Source of the DNA: Limnobacter sp. CACIAM 66H1 | Lineage (GTDB): Bacteria > Pseudomonadota > Gammaproteobacteria > Burkholderiales > Burkholderiaceae_B | Assembly (NCBI RefSeq): GCF_001601825.1 | Contig: NZ_LUJK01000016.1 | Location: 1 to 55,993 of the forward strand | Reading direction: 5' to 3' | Length of the DNA stretch: 55,993 bases | Part shown: in pieces, positions 15,699 to 24,190 of the stretch | Position numbering within the stretch: the stretch's first letter is position 1 | Layout of the letters: every line of letters starts with the position of its first letter | The notes under the pieces: model-generated | Database searches by the model: none | What the model was told of the DNA's origin: nothing | Seen by the model: the letters and a program-made list of their open reading frames with translations, nothing else | Translations under genes and position numbers: made by a program

Positions 15699-18638
15699 TC
15701 AAACCAGCTTTTCAATCTGGCAAACAGTGGTCTTCGTTTCCTGCATCATGGTTACGCTGTCGTAGCCGTATGTGGTTGCAGTGTTCGCTGCTTCACCACG
15801 AACCACAGGCGCCGCACCTTCTGGGTAGTACTGCAGAAGGTCTTTTCCTTCCCAGTGTCCAGAGAAGTGGAATGGCAAGAACACCGTGTCTTCGCCCACA
15901 CGACGTGTGACTAAGGCTTGCACCTGAATCTTCGCGCCAGTCGGGGTCATCACACGGACCTGATCACCATGCTTGATGCCACGATCGTTCGCTGCCTTGG
16001 GGTTGATTTCAACAAACATGTTTTGCTGAAGTTCAGCCAGCCATGGGTTGGAACGAGTCTCCTCACCACCACCTTCGTATTCCACCAGTCGACCTGAAGT
16101 CATGATCAATGGGAAGGACTTGCCAATGTCGGCGTTCTTCTCTTGAATTGACTTGTACAACGTTGGCAAGCGCCAGAAACTGGCCTTGTCATCGTGAGTT
16201 GGGTACTTGGCCACCAAATCTGGCTTGGTTGAGTAAATTGGTTCACGGTGCTTTGGCACTGGATCAGGGAAGTTCCACACCACGGCGCGCGCCTTGGCGT
16301 TACCGAATGGGTGGCAACCGTGCTTCATGGCTACGCGCTGGATACCGCCAGAAAGATCGGTTTTCCAGTTCTTGCCTTCGGCTTCGGCCTTCTCGGCTTC
16401 GGTCAGGTCATCCCACCAGCCCAACTGTTTGAGCATGTCTGCGGTGAATTCAGGGTGACCAGTAGTAATCTCGGCACCCACTGGGTGTGAGCCAGCTTCA
16501 GCCAACAAATTGACACCGTCTTTCTCAACACCAAAGTTGGCGCGGAAGTTACCTCCACCGTCCATCACTGATTTCTCGGTCGAGTACAGATTGGGCGATC
16601 CTGGGTGCTTGATATCGGCTGTACCGTAACATGGCCATGGCAAACCGAAGTAGTCCCCGTCACAAGGACCGCCTTCCGCCTTTAATGTACGCACGTTGAA
16701 AGTGTGCATGTTTTTCATGTGCAACTTCAAGCGCTCTGGGCTTTGTCCGGTGTAACCGATAGTCCATGTGCCTTTGTTGATTTCTTTCAAGACGGATTCC
16801 ATTTCGGGTTCCATCATGCCACCCTTGCCTTTCACCAGAGTGTGTGAACGGCTGAACTCATCCGCAAAGCCCAGCTTTTCGGCCAACTGATACATGATCA
16901 TGTGGTCTGTGCGGCTATCGAACATGGGTTCGATCACCTTTTCACGCCACTGCAGCGAACGGTTGGAAGCCGTACAGGAACCAGAACACTCGAACTGTGT
17001 TGCAGCAGGCAGCAGGTATACCTCGCGGTTTGGATTCAAACCAGCCGGATCACCTGGCATGGCCGCCATGGAGGCAGTTGCTGACGGATAAGGATCGATC
17101 ACCACGAGCAAGTCAAGCTTGTCCATGGCTTTCTTCATGTCCAAACCACGGGTTTGTGAGTTTGGTGCGTGGCCCCAGAAGAACAAACCACGCAGGTTAC
17201 CGGCCTTTTGATCAATCAGCTCTGGATTTTCAAGTACACCATCAACCCAGCGAGACACCGTCATACCCGCTTTAGTTGACATACCCTCGGCGTAACGGCT
17301 CTTGATCCATTCGTAATCCACTCCCCAAACACGGCACCAGTGTTTCCACGAACCTTCCGCAACACCGTAGTAACCAGGCAATGAGTCTGGGTTTGGACCT
17401 ACGTCGGTAGCACCCTGAACGTTGTCGTGTCCGCGGAAAATATTTGCACCGCCGCCAGATACACCAATGTTGCCCAATGCCAATTGCACGATACAAGAGG
17501 CGCGAACCATGGCATTACCGATAGAGTGCTGAGTTTGCCCCATACACCACACCAACGTGCTTGGACGATTTTTGGCCATCATCTCAGCCACTTTGTACAT
17601 TTGCGCTTCGCCAACACCGCAGGCTTCTTCAACCTTGTCAGGAGTCCAGTTGGCCATTACATCGGCCTTGATCTGGTCCATGCCATACACGCGGTCATTG
17701 ATGTACTTTTTGTCTTCCCAACCATTCTTGAAGATGTGGTGCAACAAACCAAACAGGAAAGGAATGTCTGAACCGGAACGAATGCGAACATATTCGTCAG
17801 CGCGCGCAGCGGTTCGAGTGAAACGCGGATCAACCACGATCATTTTTGCGCCAGTTTCCTTGGCATGCAGCATATGCAATACAGACACAGGGTGAGCTTC
17901 AGCAGCGTTTGAACCGATGTACAACGCACACTTCGTGTTTTGCATGTCGTTGTAGGAGTTGGTCATTGCGCCGTAACCCCAAGTGTTTGCGACGCCAGCC
18001 ACTGTGGTGGAGTGGCAAATGCGAGCTTGGTGATCGGTGTTGTTGGTGCCCCACATGGACACCCATTTGCGCAGCAAATAAGCCTGTTCGTTGTTGTGCT
18101 TGGAAGAACCGATGAAAAACACGGAATCTGGACCGTTTTCTTCACGCAGCGCCAACATTTTCTTGGTGATACCGTCCAGGGCCTCGTCCCAAGTGATCTT
18201 CTGGTATTTGCCGTTGACCAGCTTCATGGGGTATTTCAGGCGATATTCACCGTGACCGTGTTCGCGCAAGGCCGCACCCTTGGCGCAGTGTGCGCCTAGG
18301 TTGATCGGACTTTCAAATACAGGGTTCTGCCGAACCCAAACACCGTTTTGAACAACCGCGTCGGTGGCACAACCCACAGAGCAGTGCGTACAAATTGTTC
18401 GCTTAATCTCGATAGGGCCTCCAGCAGTGCCGCCCTCAGCGGCAGCTTCAGCCTTGCGCACCATGCCAAATGGCAAACTGCCCGCTACCGCACCTGCACC
18501 CACACCGATACCGGAGCGCTTCAGGAATGCACGGCGATCCATGGTGGCGCCCAAGCGTGACCCAATTTTATTGAGCAAACTGTGGTTGTGATTGGGAATC
18601 ACTTTGGCCACTGTCTTTTCGTCTCTTCTCTTTAACAT
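15699..18638 (-). CDS. fdhA: Formate dehydrogenase catalytic subunit (alpha), Cys type
   Basis: Molybdenum or tungsten bis-MGD enzyme oxidising formate to CO2. It has 979 residues. The Tat signal DRRAFLKRSGIG at 34-45 follows an unusually long n-region, and the protein is exported folded to the periplasm. A [4Fe-4S] site is formed by Cys83, Cys86, Cys90 and Cys118. The metal ligand position in QARICHSTTVAG (residue 208) is Cys, where many homologues have selenocysteine; no in-frame TGA is needed. The C-terminal MopB domain includes LIMTSGRLVEYEGGGEETRSN. A GGAG lies 6 nt before ATG. It is downstream of the small Tat-target gene and upstream of fdhB. Confidence 0.97.
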   Translation of the reverse strand: MLKRRDEKTVAKVIPNHNHSLLNKIGSRLGATMDRRAFLKRSGIGVGAGAVAGSLPFGMVRKAEAAAEGGTAGGPIEIKRTICTHCSVGCATDAVVQNGVWVRQNPVFESPINLGAHCAKGAALREHGHGEYRLKYPMKLVNGKYQKITWDEALDGITKKMLALREENGPDSVFFIGSSKHNNEQAYLLRKWVSMWGTNNTDHQARICHSTTVAGVANTWGYGAMTNSYNDMQNTKCALYIGSNAAEAHPVSVLHMLHAKETGAKMIVVDPRFTRTAARADEYVRIRSGSDIPFLFGLLHHIFKNGWEDKKYINDRVYGMDQIKADVMANWTPDKVEEACGVGEAQMYKVAEMMAKNRPSTLVWCMGQTQHSIGNAMVRASCIVQLALGNIGVSGGGANIFRGHDNVQGATDVGPNPDSLPGYYGVAEGSWKHWCRVWGVDYEWIKSRYAEGMSTKAGMTVSRWVDGVLENPELIDQKAGNLRGLFFWGHAPNSQTRGLDMKKAMDKLDLLVVIDPYPSATASMAAMPGDPAGLNPNREVYLLPAATQFECSGSCTASNRSLQWREKVIEPMFDSRTDHMIMYQLAEKLGFADEFSRSHTLVKGKGGMMEPEMESVLKEINKGTWTIGYTGQSPERLKLHMKNMHTFNVRTLKAEGGPCDGDYFGLPWPCYGTADIKHPGSPNLYSTEKSVMDGGGNFRANFGVEKDGVNLLAEAGSHPVGAEITTGHPEFTADMLKQLGWWDDLTEAEKAEAEGKNWKTDLSGGIQRVAMKHGCHPFGNAKARAVVWNFPDPVPKHREPIYSTKPDLVAKYPTHDDKASFWRLPTLYKSIQEKNADIGKSFPLIMTSGRLVEYEGGGEETRSNPWLAELQQNMFVEINPKAANDRGIKHGDQVRVMTPTGAKIQVQALVTRRVGEDTVFLPFHFSGHWEGKDLLQYYPEGAAPVVRGEAANTATTYGYDSVTMMQETKTTVCQIEKLV

Positions 18639-18653
18639 CCTGGTCTCCTTGAT

Positions 18654-18872
18654 TTACACCAGCAAGGTTCTGTAATAGGTTTTCACATGCTCAGAGAGCT
18701 GATAACCCTTCGATTTTTTCTCAGTGCCTGCGGCAGCGGCCTGTTCAGCCACTTCAGGTTGTTTGCTGACTACCAATGCAGCACCAGCGGCAGCGACACC
18801 CGCGCCAGCACCCACCAGAAACTGGCGTCTTGCTAGTTTGGGTTTGTCTTGATTTATCATTTTCTTGGTCAT
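18654..18872 (-). CDS. Small Tat-target protein of formate dehydrogenase operons
   Basis: A 72-residue protein with a twin-arginine signal (ARRQFLVGAGAG followed by an alanine-rich h-region) and a short mature part, with the conserved-looking end SEHVKTYYRT. It matches the small 'formate dehydrogenase region TAT target' family found just upstream of fdhA; its function is unknown. I start it at ATG 18872 because GGAGGTG lies 7 nt upstream; the frame opens 18 nt earlier at TTG. It is 14 nt after the TorD-like gene and 15 nt before fdhA. Confidence 0.88.
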   Translation of the reverse strand: MTKKMINQDKPKLARRQFLVGAGAGVAAAGAALVVSKQPEVAEQAAAAGTEKKSKGYQLSEHVKTYYRTLLV

Positions 18873-18886
18873 CTCATCACCTCCAA

Positions 18887-19513
18887 TCAAACGGCACTTT
18901 CAAAATCGAAAGACTGTGTTTCAACATCAAAGAACACGCGGGCCAAACGACCCACAGTTTTGTAAAAATCGGTATTATTTGCGGCCTCTATGTCGTCGAC
19001 CATTCGACCATACCAACTCGCCATGTGGGTCTGAAAAAAGGCACGCTGCTCAGCGAACGACACGGGCGGGTCGTCCGCCAAAATCAGGTAGCGCATCACC
19101 TCACAAAGAAAAGCAATGTGATCCTCTGTCTCCACCAATGCTTCGTCCCGTGTTAGCCCAAACTTGGCCAAATCGTCGCGCAAAACAATCAAGGGTTTCT
19201 CGTTTAAAAAACCTGCCATGTAATACGAGCCGTACAACATGACTTCTGGGCGTCCGACACCAATAAAGTTGTCGACAAACTCCTGATTGATTCTCTTGCT
19301 GTCAAATTGCCCAACCACGCGGAGCAACTCCGAAAACTCAAAACCCAGAGGGGTAGTAATATCGAGCGATTCGCGGTCGATTTCTCGAAAACGAGCCAAA
19401 AACTCATCGCTCACGTTTCCGGAAAACAACTGAGACAACAAGCCGTAAAAGTCGGCACGAGCCCAGTCCTCACCGGCGATCAAGTTGTCGTCCTGTTGAG
19501 TCTGGGTGTTCAT
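18887..19513 (-). CDS. TorD/DmsD-like molecular chaperone
   Basis: Predicted all-helical cytoplasmic chaperone that binds Tat signals of molybdoenzymes and proofreads cofactor loading; FdhA is the obvious client. The 208 residues contain EFVDNFIGVGRPEVMLYGSYY and the family motif region VETEDHIAFLCEVMRYLI. Its start overlaps the polyferredoxin stop by 4 nt (ATGA), and the small Tat-target gene follows after 14 nt. Confidence 0.9.
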   Translation of the reverse strand: MNTQTQQDDNLIAGEDWARADFYGLLSQLFSGNVSDEFLARFREIDRESLDITTPLGFEFSELLRVVGQFDSKRINQEFVDNFIGVGRPEVMLYGSYYMAGFLNEKPLIVLRDDLAKFGLTRDEALVETEDHIAFLCEVMRYLILADDPPVSFAEQRAFFQTHMASWYGRMVDDIEAANNTDFYKTVGRLARVFFDVETQSFDFESAV

Positions 19514-21627
19514 TTTTTCACCTCAAAAATAGTCATCTCGTCTTTAGCGCTGTACATGTCGGTTACCCTACAATCCGCGCACATTTTCAATCGGTTTGCA
19601 TTGCGCTCGAACATGCTGTGCTGGCTGAGCTTGGCGAACATGTTGTCGATCATGTGCTTGGTACCGAAGGCCTTTCCACAGCTGATGCAATGAAATGGCT
19701 GGGATTCGTTCAACACACGTTTTTCACGTGCAGCGGGGCCCAACAGCAATTGAGGCATCAACTGCATGGCATTTTCAGGGCATGTTTCAACGCACAAACC
19801 ACATTGCACGCAGTTGCGCTCAATGAAGCGCAGCTGCGGCATCTCTGGGTTGTCAATCAAAGCAGACGAAGGACACGCACTGGTGCAACTCATGCACAAA
19901 GTGCATTTGTCCTTATTCACCAACACCGCTCCAAAAGGGGCAGCCGCAGGCAAAGTAATTGGCTCGGAGAAGCTAAAGCCAGCATTTTTTTGCGCGTGTT
20001 CAACCAGATGATCCACCGCGAATTCCATGCGGGTGCGTTTGTTGGAAGACAGTTCGAAGCTGGCTGGCTCTACAGCAGAGGCACCAAGGTCCGTAAGCTC
20101 GAATAACTTGGCAGTTTGATCTATTGTCAGCAAGCGAACACGACGACCCAAGCCAATGGCCTCGAGCAAGGTATTGACCCAGCCCATTTGCGCATCTAGA
20201 GGTTCGCCGTAGTGCCCTGCTTCAGTGGCCGATTGCAACACCGTGATTCTGTCCGCACCAAAGGCCAGAGCAGACAACCACAAATCGGGCCCGACACTGG
20301 CGCTGTGGTTCAATTCAATTGGCAACAAACTGAAATCAGAGGGCGCTGATTTGCTTGAGTTGACGACACCCATTTTCTTGGCGGACTCAAGCCAATTGTG
20401 CTCAAGGTCTGGACCGTGAAACACCAGTTCCAGTTTTTTTCCGTGGTTGGCACGAAACGCTTTGATTGCTGTTTTAATGGCCCGACCCTGCGCCGTTACC
20501 GGATTTAAAGCAAACTGAATCGCCCCAGTTGGGCATACAGTAGTACATGCACCGCAACCCAGACAAAGGTGCGGGTTTACTTCAATTTTTTCACCTGCAG
20601 ACTTGATTGCCTTTGTACTGCACGCGTCGATGCAATTATGACAACCCTCTTTGTTAGAGCGGCTGTGTGCGCAAATGCTCGATTTGTACTCAAAAAACTT
20701 GGGTTTTTCAAACTCACCCACGGTTTGAACCGCATCAAGCATTGCTTCCAGCAAAAGCTGATCGCTATCACCCACATGCCAGTAACCAAGGGGTGCCTGA
20801 CGGTCGGCGAAAAGACCTGGCATAGTGCAGTCAATCACCATGTCATATTCACGCGCCGTAGTCGCCGTCATGTCAGAAAATGAAATTGCCTTGAACTCAC
20901 CACAGGCCTTAATACAGGCACCACTTTGGTCGCAGCTGCTCAAATCGATCGAGAAGGAATCTCTGGAAATCGATTTGGTGGGACAAACATCAACGCATGC
21001 ACCACATCGCGTGCACAACTCCATGTCCACTGGATTGGTCTTGCGGGTACTCAGAGTAAAGGCACCCAAATAACCTTCAATCGATTCCACAGACAATGCC
21101 AGAACGTTTAAATCACGCTTTGCAGGCAACACCATGCCTGCTGCATCTGCAATCAGAAGGTCGACCGTGAGGTTGTTAGCCAAAGTTTGAGCATGATGAA
21201 GCTGCTTGTCACTTTGAGCCACCATGGCCACCCGTCCTTGGGACTTGAACAAGACAGCTGGAACTGGTTCGACTTGAAATTCGGTTTCATACGCCGCCAA
21301 TGCAGCGACCGTCGCCGCAACCTCTGGCTGATTTTGGGCAGCCGGTTGCCCACGCAGCAAGCCGCGTAAATTAACGAATTCAATGATTTTCGTGCTTGAG
21401 GACGATTCAGCGACAGATTCAAATACCGCCTGCTCTTGGGTACAACCCACAAAGCAACGAGCCCCAGCGGTGTGGTTTTGGGTATCCAGCACGGTGGTAA
21501 TCCCGTCGCGACAGGCGCGCTGAGCAGACAAAAAGCGCACGCCGTCAACGCTCACGTTCTTCAACGCTTTGTCGATCGTCTCGCCGCTTCCCTGGCAACC
21601 ACACACAAACACATCCGAGTTGGTCAT
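19510..21627 (-). CDS. Polyferredoxin-like 4Fe-4S protein of the formate dehydrogenase operon
   Basis: A 705-residue cytoplasmic protein with many clusters and no signal peptide. Typical [4Fe-4S] sets are at 205-215, 355-365, 575-585 and 606-616. Altered sets are at 232-242 (CDQSGACIKAC) and 319-336. A C-terminal CISC (647-650) and CADC (683-686) pair could bind zinc or iron. N-terminal cysteines (CGCQG at 9-13, CFVGC at 58-62) and a cluster-free segment (about 398-500) recall HdrA/MvhD-type proteins, which is an inference. It is known as an accessory protein of such formate dehydrogenase loci; it may pass electrons or help build clusters. It is the first gene behind the sigma54 promoter at 21662. 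Confidence 0.85.
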   Translation of the reverse strand: MTNSDVFVCGCQGSGETIDKALKNVSVDGVRFLSAQRACRDGITTVLDTQNHTAGARCFVGCTQEQAVFESVAESSSSTKIIEFVNLRGLLRGQPAAQNQPEVAATVAALAAYETEFQVEPVPAVLFKSQGRVAMVAQSDKQLHHAQTLANNLTVDLLIADAAGMVLPAKRDLNVLALSVESIEGYLGAFTLSTRKTNPVDMELCTRCGACVDVCPTKSISRDSFSIDLSSCDQSGACIKACGEFKAISFSDMTATTAREYDMVIDCTMPGLFADRQAPLGYWHVGDSDQLLLEAMLDAVQTVGEFEKPKFFEYKSSICAHSRSNKEGCHNCIDACSTKAIKSAGEKIEVNPHLCLGCGACTTVCPTGAIQFALNPVTAQGRAIKTAIKAFRANHGKKLELVFHGPDLEHNWLESAKKMGVVNSSKSAPSDFSLLPIELNHSASVGPDLWLSALAFGADRITVLQSATEAGHYGEPLDAQMGWVNTLLEAIGLGRRVRLLTIDQTAKLFELTDLGASAVEPASFELSSNKRTRMEFAVDHLVEHAQKNAGFSFSEPITLPAAAPFGAVLVNKDKCTLCMSCTSACPSSALIDNPEMPQLRFIERNCVQCGLCVETCPENAMQLMPQLLLGPAAREKRVLNESQPFHCISCGKAFGTKHMIDNMFAKLSQHSMFERNANRLKMCADCRVTDMYSAKDEMTIFEVKK

Positions 21628-21661
21628 CTGATACTTTTATTTTGTTTATTTAGCAATTAAT

Positions 21662-21677
21662 TGCAAAACTTGTGCCA
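21662..21677 (-). promoter_or_regulatory. Sigma54 (RpoN) promoter of the formate dehydrogenase operon
   Basis: The minus strand reads TGGCACAAGTTTTGCA, an exact match to the sigma54 consensus TGGCAC-N5-TTGCA, with GG and GC 10 nt apart. Transcription would start near 21651, about 24 nt before the polyferredoxin ATG. A 12-bp palindrome, GCAATTAATTGC (21653-21664), overlaps the -12 element. The site implies need for an enhancer-binding activator. Confidence 0.82.
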
Positions 21678-21729
21678 GATTACCCTTGTAATTTTTCTTA
21701 TTTAAAATCATTGGGCTAGAAATACCTTC

Positions 21730-21739
21730 TTGTATACAA
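21730..21739. promoter_or_regulatory. Palindrome TTGTATACAA upstream of the sigma54 promoter
   Basis: A perfect 10-bp palindrome about 60 bp upstream of the -24 element. It could be a protein-binding site, but it is short and could occur by chance in A/T-rich DNA. Confidence 0.3.
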
Positions 21740-21754
21740 AGAGGACAGGTGGTG

Positions 21755-21796
21755 CATTTTGTCTGTATCGACTTGGACAAGCGATACGTCAAAATG
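21755..21796. promoter_or_regulatory. 42-nt inverted repeat, candidate activator site
   Basis: Outer arms CATTTTG/CAAAATG (7 bp) and inner arms GTATCG/CGATAC (6 bp) are separated by short unequal bulges, and the centre CTTGGACAAG is itself symmetric. The centre lies about 125 bp upstream of the predicted sigma54 start, the usual distance for an enhancer-binding protein. It also lies in the spacer just after DUF3306, so an RNA hairpin role cannot be excluded. Confidence 0.5.
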
Positions 21797-21809
21797 TACC
21801 AAATGAAGA

Positions 21810-22472
21810 TCATTTTTTTGAAGAACTTTCAAACGAGCGTTCTGCCGGTAGTTCTTTAGAATCAACAACTTGCGACCCATTAGGGATTACCCTCGGATCC
21901 ACTGGTGTTTCTGAAGATATCTCATTGGAGAGCATTTCACCGTCAGCCTTGTCTAATACAGGAGATGGGTTTTCAACTACCTCAGTTACCGTATCTGTCA
22001 ACACACTAAAGCCTTCCCTGATGTCATCTATCTTTGGTACCTCGAGATCCGGTCGACTCAGCAGCTGCTTAGAAAGAGCCATCTTGGCAATGTCTTCCTG
22101 ACTCAATGGCGTGAACTTGTTGTAATCATCAATGTAGATATCCAGTCCATCCATGACATTGAACTCAGGGCGTGAGAACAACGCCTTAAAAGCCTTGTTT
22201 TTTAACTCGGCCGAGACTTTGTCTACCATGAAGGCTTTGATATCGCCCCCCTTCTCCACAGCCTGCAAATCAGCTTCGGTGGGTAAAGGCAGTTCGGGGT
22301 TTACAGCCTCCGCAGCTGGGCTGCCATCAACCTCAGTCGTTGCGGACAATTGCATCGCAATTGGCTGTTCGGTCAATTGCTCGGGCAGATCACGCAAAGT
22401 TTCAGCTTGCTTTTCCTGCTCCTTGGCTTCCAGCTTTCGTTTGGACCATCTACTCAAAAAATTGTCGCTCAT
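21810..22472 (-). CDS. DUF3306 protein
   Basis: Family of unknown function that occurs with formate dehydrogenase genes in Betaproteobacteria. It has 220 residues and starts with the family signature FLSRWSKRKLEAKE. The middle holds FKALFSRPEFNVMDGLDIYIDDYN and LSKQLLSRPDLE. The rest is rich in Glu, Pro, Ser and Val and looks disordered. It has no signal peptide or membrane segment. It follows DUF3305 after 4 nt and is separated from the polyferredoxin gene by 182 bp that hold the sigma54 promoter. Confidence 0.85.
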   Translation of the reverse strand: MSDNFLSRWSKRKLEAKEQEKQAETLRDLPEQLTEQPIAMQLSATTEVDGSPAAEAVNPELPLPTEADLQAVEKGGDIKAFMVDKVSAELKNKAFKALFSRPEFNVMDGLDIYIDDYNKFTPLSQEDIAKMALSKQLLSRPDLEVPKIDDIREGFSVLTDTVTEVVENPSPVLDKADGEMLSNEISSETPVDPRVIPNGSQVVDSKELPAERSFESSSKK

Positions 22473-22476
22473 TGCT

Positions 22477-22926
22477 TTACCTACGCTCCCCTGGCTTTAC
22501 AAAGGACTGCGGGCGCCTGCGTTGCTTGGTTTCAGGCTGATATTTCGCCTGAACCAGCTCCGCTAGCCAGCTGGCTACAGGAGCTGGCAACGGCAAAGTT
22601 TGTACTTCCTCATTCGAATCCATCCAGCGTGCAGCCTCGTCATAGCTCAAAGTGGCTTCAAATACAGAGGGCATTCGTGTTTTGTCGTCCTCTGGATAGC
22701 GTACGCAAAAAAATATGTAAGGAATCTCGGTGTCCAGATTCAAAAAATAACCCTGTAACTGATCTTGATACACCTCTGCTTTCACAGTTTGCACCAACTC
22801 ATCAGGGCCCTGTGACATAGATATATCAGCAGGACCCATCTCGAGCACTTGCCAGCGGAACGGCTGCCATGGCGATTTCTGCATCACCTTTCCGATTTTC
22901 ACGTTAATGGCCAGCTCACCCAGCAC
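22477..22926 (-). CDS. DUF3305 protein
   Basis: Partner of DUF3306, of unknown function and linked to formate dehydrogenase loci. The recognisable domain begins INVKIGKVMQKSPWQPFRW and runs through GYFLNLDTEIPYIFFCVRYPED to the C-terminal VASWLAELVQAKYQPE. The start is uncertain: GTG 22926 (149 residues, used here) keeps the whole domain; ATG 22884 cuts into it; an upstream GTG at 22986 falls inside a perfect hairpin and is unlikely. It is divergent from moaA. Confidence 0.8.
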   Translation of the reverse strand: MLGELAINVKIGKVMQKSPWQPFRWQVLEMGPADISMSQGPDELVQTVKAEVYQDQLQGYFLNLDTEIPYIFFCVRYPEDDKTRMPSVFEATLSYDEAARWMDSNEEVQTLPLPAPVASWLAELVQAKYQPETKQRRRPQSFVKPGERR

Positions 22927-22966
22927 CAAAAATTTTGCGCTCAAAAAACACCTCTGCGAGTTGCCG

Positions 22967-22986
22967 GTGCCCGTCAGTACGGGCAC
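22967..22986 (-). repeat. Perfect 8-bp hairpin in the DUF3305 leader
   Basis: GTGCCCGT and ACGGGCAC flank a 4-nt loop. The element lies in the DUF3305-moaA divergent region, just ahead of the likely DUF3305 start. There is no adjacent T-run. Possible mRNA 5' stabiliser or operator. Confidence 0.45.
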
Positions 22987-23039
22987 AATTCATGGTTATC
23001 AGATTAGAAGATACACCACAAGTATCACAATAGGAGTTT

Positions 23040-23051
23040 GCCCCATGGGGC
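23040..23051. promoter_or_regulatory. GCCCCATGGGGC palindrome before moaA
   Basis: A perfect 12-bp palindrome 13 nt before the moaA ATG, next to its Shine-Dalgarno-like GAGGG. It could be an operator shared by the divergent genes, or chance. The region is too short for a molybdenum-cofactor riboswitch. Confidence 0.35.
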
Positions 23052-23064
23052 GAGGGATTGAACG

Positions 23065-24183
23065 ATGACAGACCGAGTTATTCAACTGGTCCAGGACAAT
23101 TCGCGCGTAATTCCCCTGAATTTCAGCGCGCCGCAAAACAGTGAAGTACCCGCAAAAGATCATTTCAATCGCAGGCTTCACGACTTGCGTATTTCTGTCA
23201 CGGATCGCTGCAACTTTCGTTGCGTGTACTGCATGCCCAAGTCGATTTTCGACAAAAACTACCAGTTCTTGCCGCACAAAGACTTGCTCAGCTTTGAAGA
23301 AATCGAACAGGTTGCCCGTGAATTCGTAGCACTGGGGGTTGAAAAAATTCGCCTTACAGGCGGAGAGCCCCTGCTCAGGAAAAACATCGAGATTCTCATT
23401 GAACAATTGGCACGCCTGCGCACACCGGGCGGAAAACCAGTCGAAATTACACTCACTACAAATGGCACGCTGCTTCGCAAAAAATCGAAAATTCTGAAAG
23501 AGGCAGGTTTAAATCGCGTCACAGTAAGTTTGGATGCAATCGACGACGCCGTTTTCAAAGCCATGAACGATGTAGATTTTTCGGTCAACGAAGTACTTGA
23601 CGGCATTGAGGCTGCCCATGAGGCTGGCCTGGGCCCGATCAAAGTCAACATGGTTGTGAAAGGTGGCATGAATGACGGGCAAGTGCTACCCATGGCCAGA
23701 CATTTTAAAGGCACACCCCATATCCTTCGGTTTATTGAGTATATGGACGTTGGCAGCAGCAATGGCTGGAAAATGGACGAAGTAGTGCCATCGGCGCGCA
23801 TCATCAACATGATTTCCCAACAGGTGTCGCAATTGCAAATGCTGGATGCCAACTACACCGGTGAAGTGGCCGAACGCTGGAAATACAGCGATGGCACAGG
23901 TGAAATCGGTGTAATTTCATCGGTAACACAAGCATTCTGCAAAGACTGCACCCGCATCCGTTTGTCCACTGAAGGCAAGCTTTATACCTGTCTGTTTGCA
24001 AGCAAGGGGCACGACTTAAAGCCCTTGATTCGTTCGAACACCCAGCCCGAATCGATTAAACAGCAACTGAGTCACGCAATCAGAAATTTGTGGTCAGTTC
24101 GGGCCGACCGATACAGCGAAATTCGGACTGAAAACACCACACAGCCCAAAGATAGAATTGAAATGTCGTATATCGGCGGCTGA
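23065..24183 (+). CDS. moaA: GTP 3',8-cyclase MoaA
   Basis: Radical SAM enzyme that starts molybdopterin synthesis from GTP. It has 372 residues. The N-terminal [4Fe-4S] motif is Cys49-x3-Cys53-x2-Cys56 (CNFRCVYC), followed by the SAM-binding segment [11 protein letters not shown]. The C-terminal cluster uses [18 protein letters not shown]. The family end GG is present (YIGG). It leads the moaA-fdhD-mobA-moeA operon and is divergent from the formate dehydrogenase accessory genes. Confidence 0.97.
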   Translation: MTDRVIQLVQDNSRVIPLNFSAPQNSEVPAKDHFNRRLHDLRISVTDRCNFRCVYCMPKSIFDKNYQFLPHKDLLSFEEIEQVAREFVALGVEKIRLTGGEPLLRKNIEILIEQLARLRTPGGKPVEITLTTNGTLLRKKSKILKEAGLNRVTVSLDAIDDAVFKAMNDVDFSVNEVLDGIEAAHEAGLGPIKVNMVVKGGMNDGQVLPMARHFKGTPHILRFIEYMDVGSSNGWKMDEVVPSARIINMISQQVSQLQMLDANYTGEVAERWKYSDGTGEIGVISSVTQAFCKDCTRIRLSTEGKLYTCLFASKGHDLKPLIRSNTQPESIKQQLSHAIRNLWSVRADRYSEIRTENTTQPKDRIEMSYIGG

Positions 24184-24190
24184 GGAATCA

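Noticed and set aside
18010-18020. Possible selenocysteine site in fdhA
   Set aside because: The codon at the metal-ligand position is TGC (Cys208), the frame is open throughout and no SECIS-like hairpin is needed.
22987-23064. Molybdenum-cofactor riboswitch before moaA
   Set aside because: The divergent spacer is too short for that ~130-nt element and only simple palindromes are seen.
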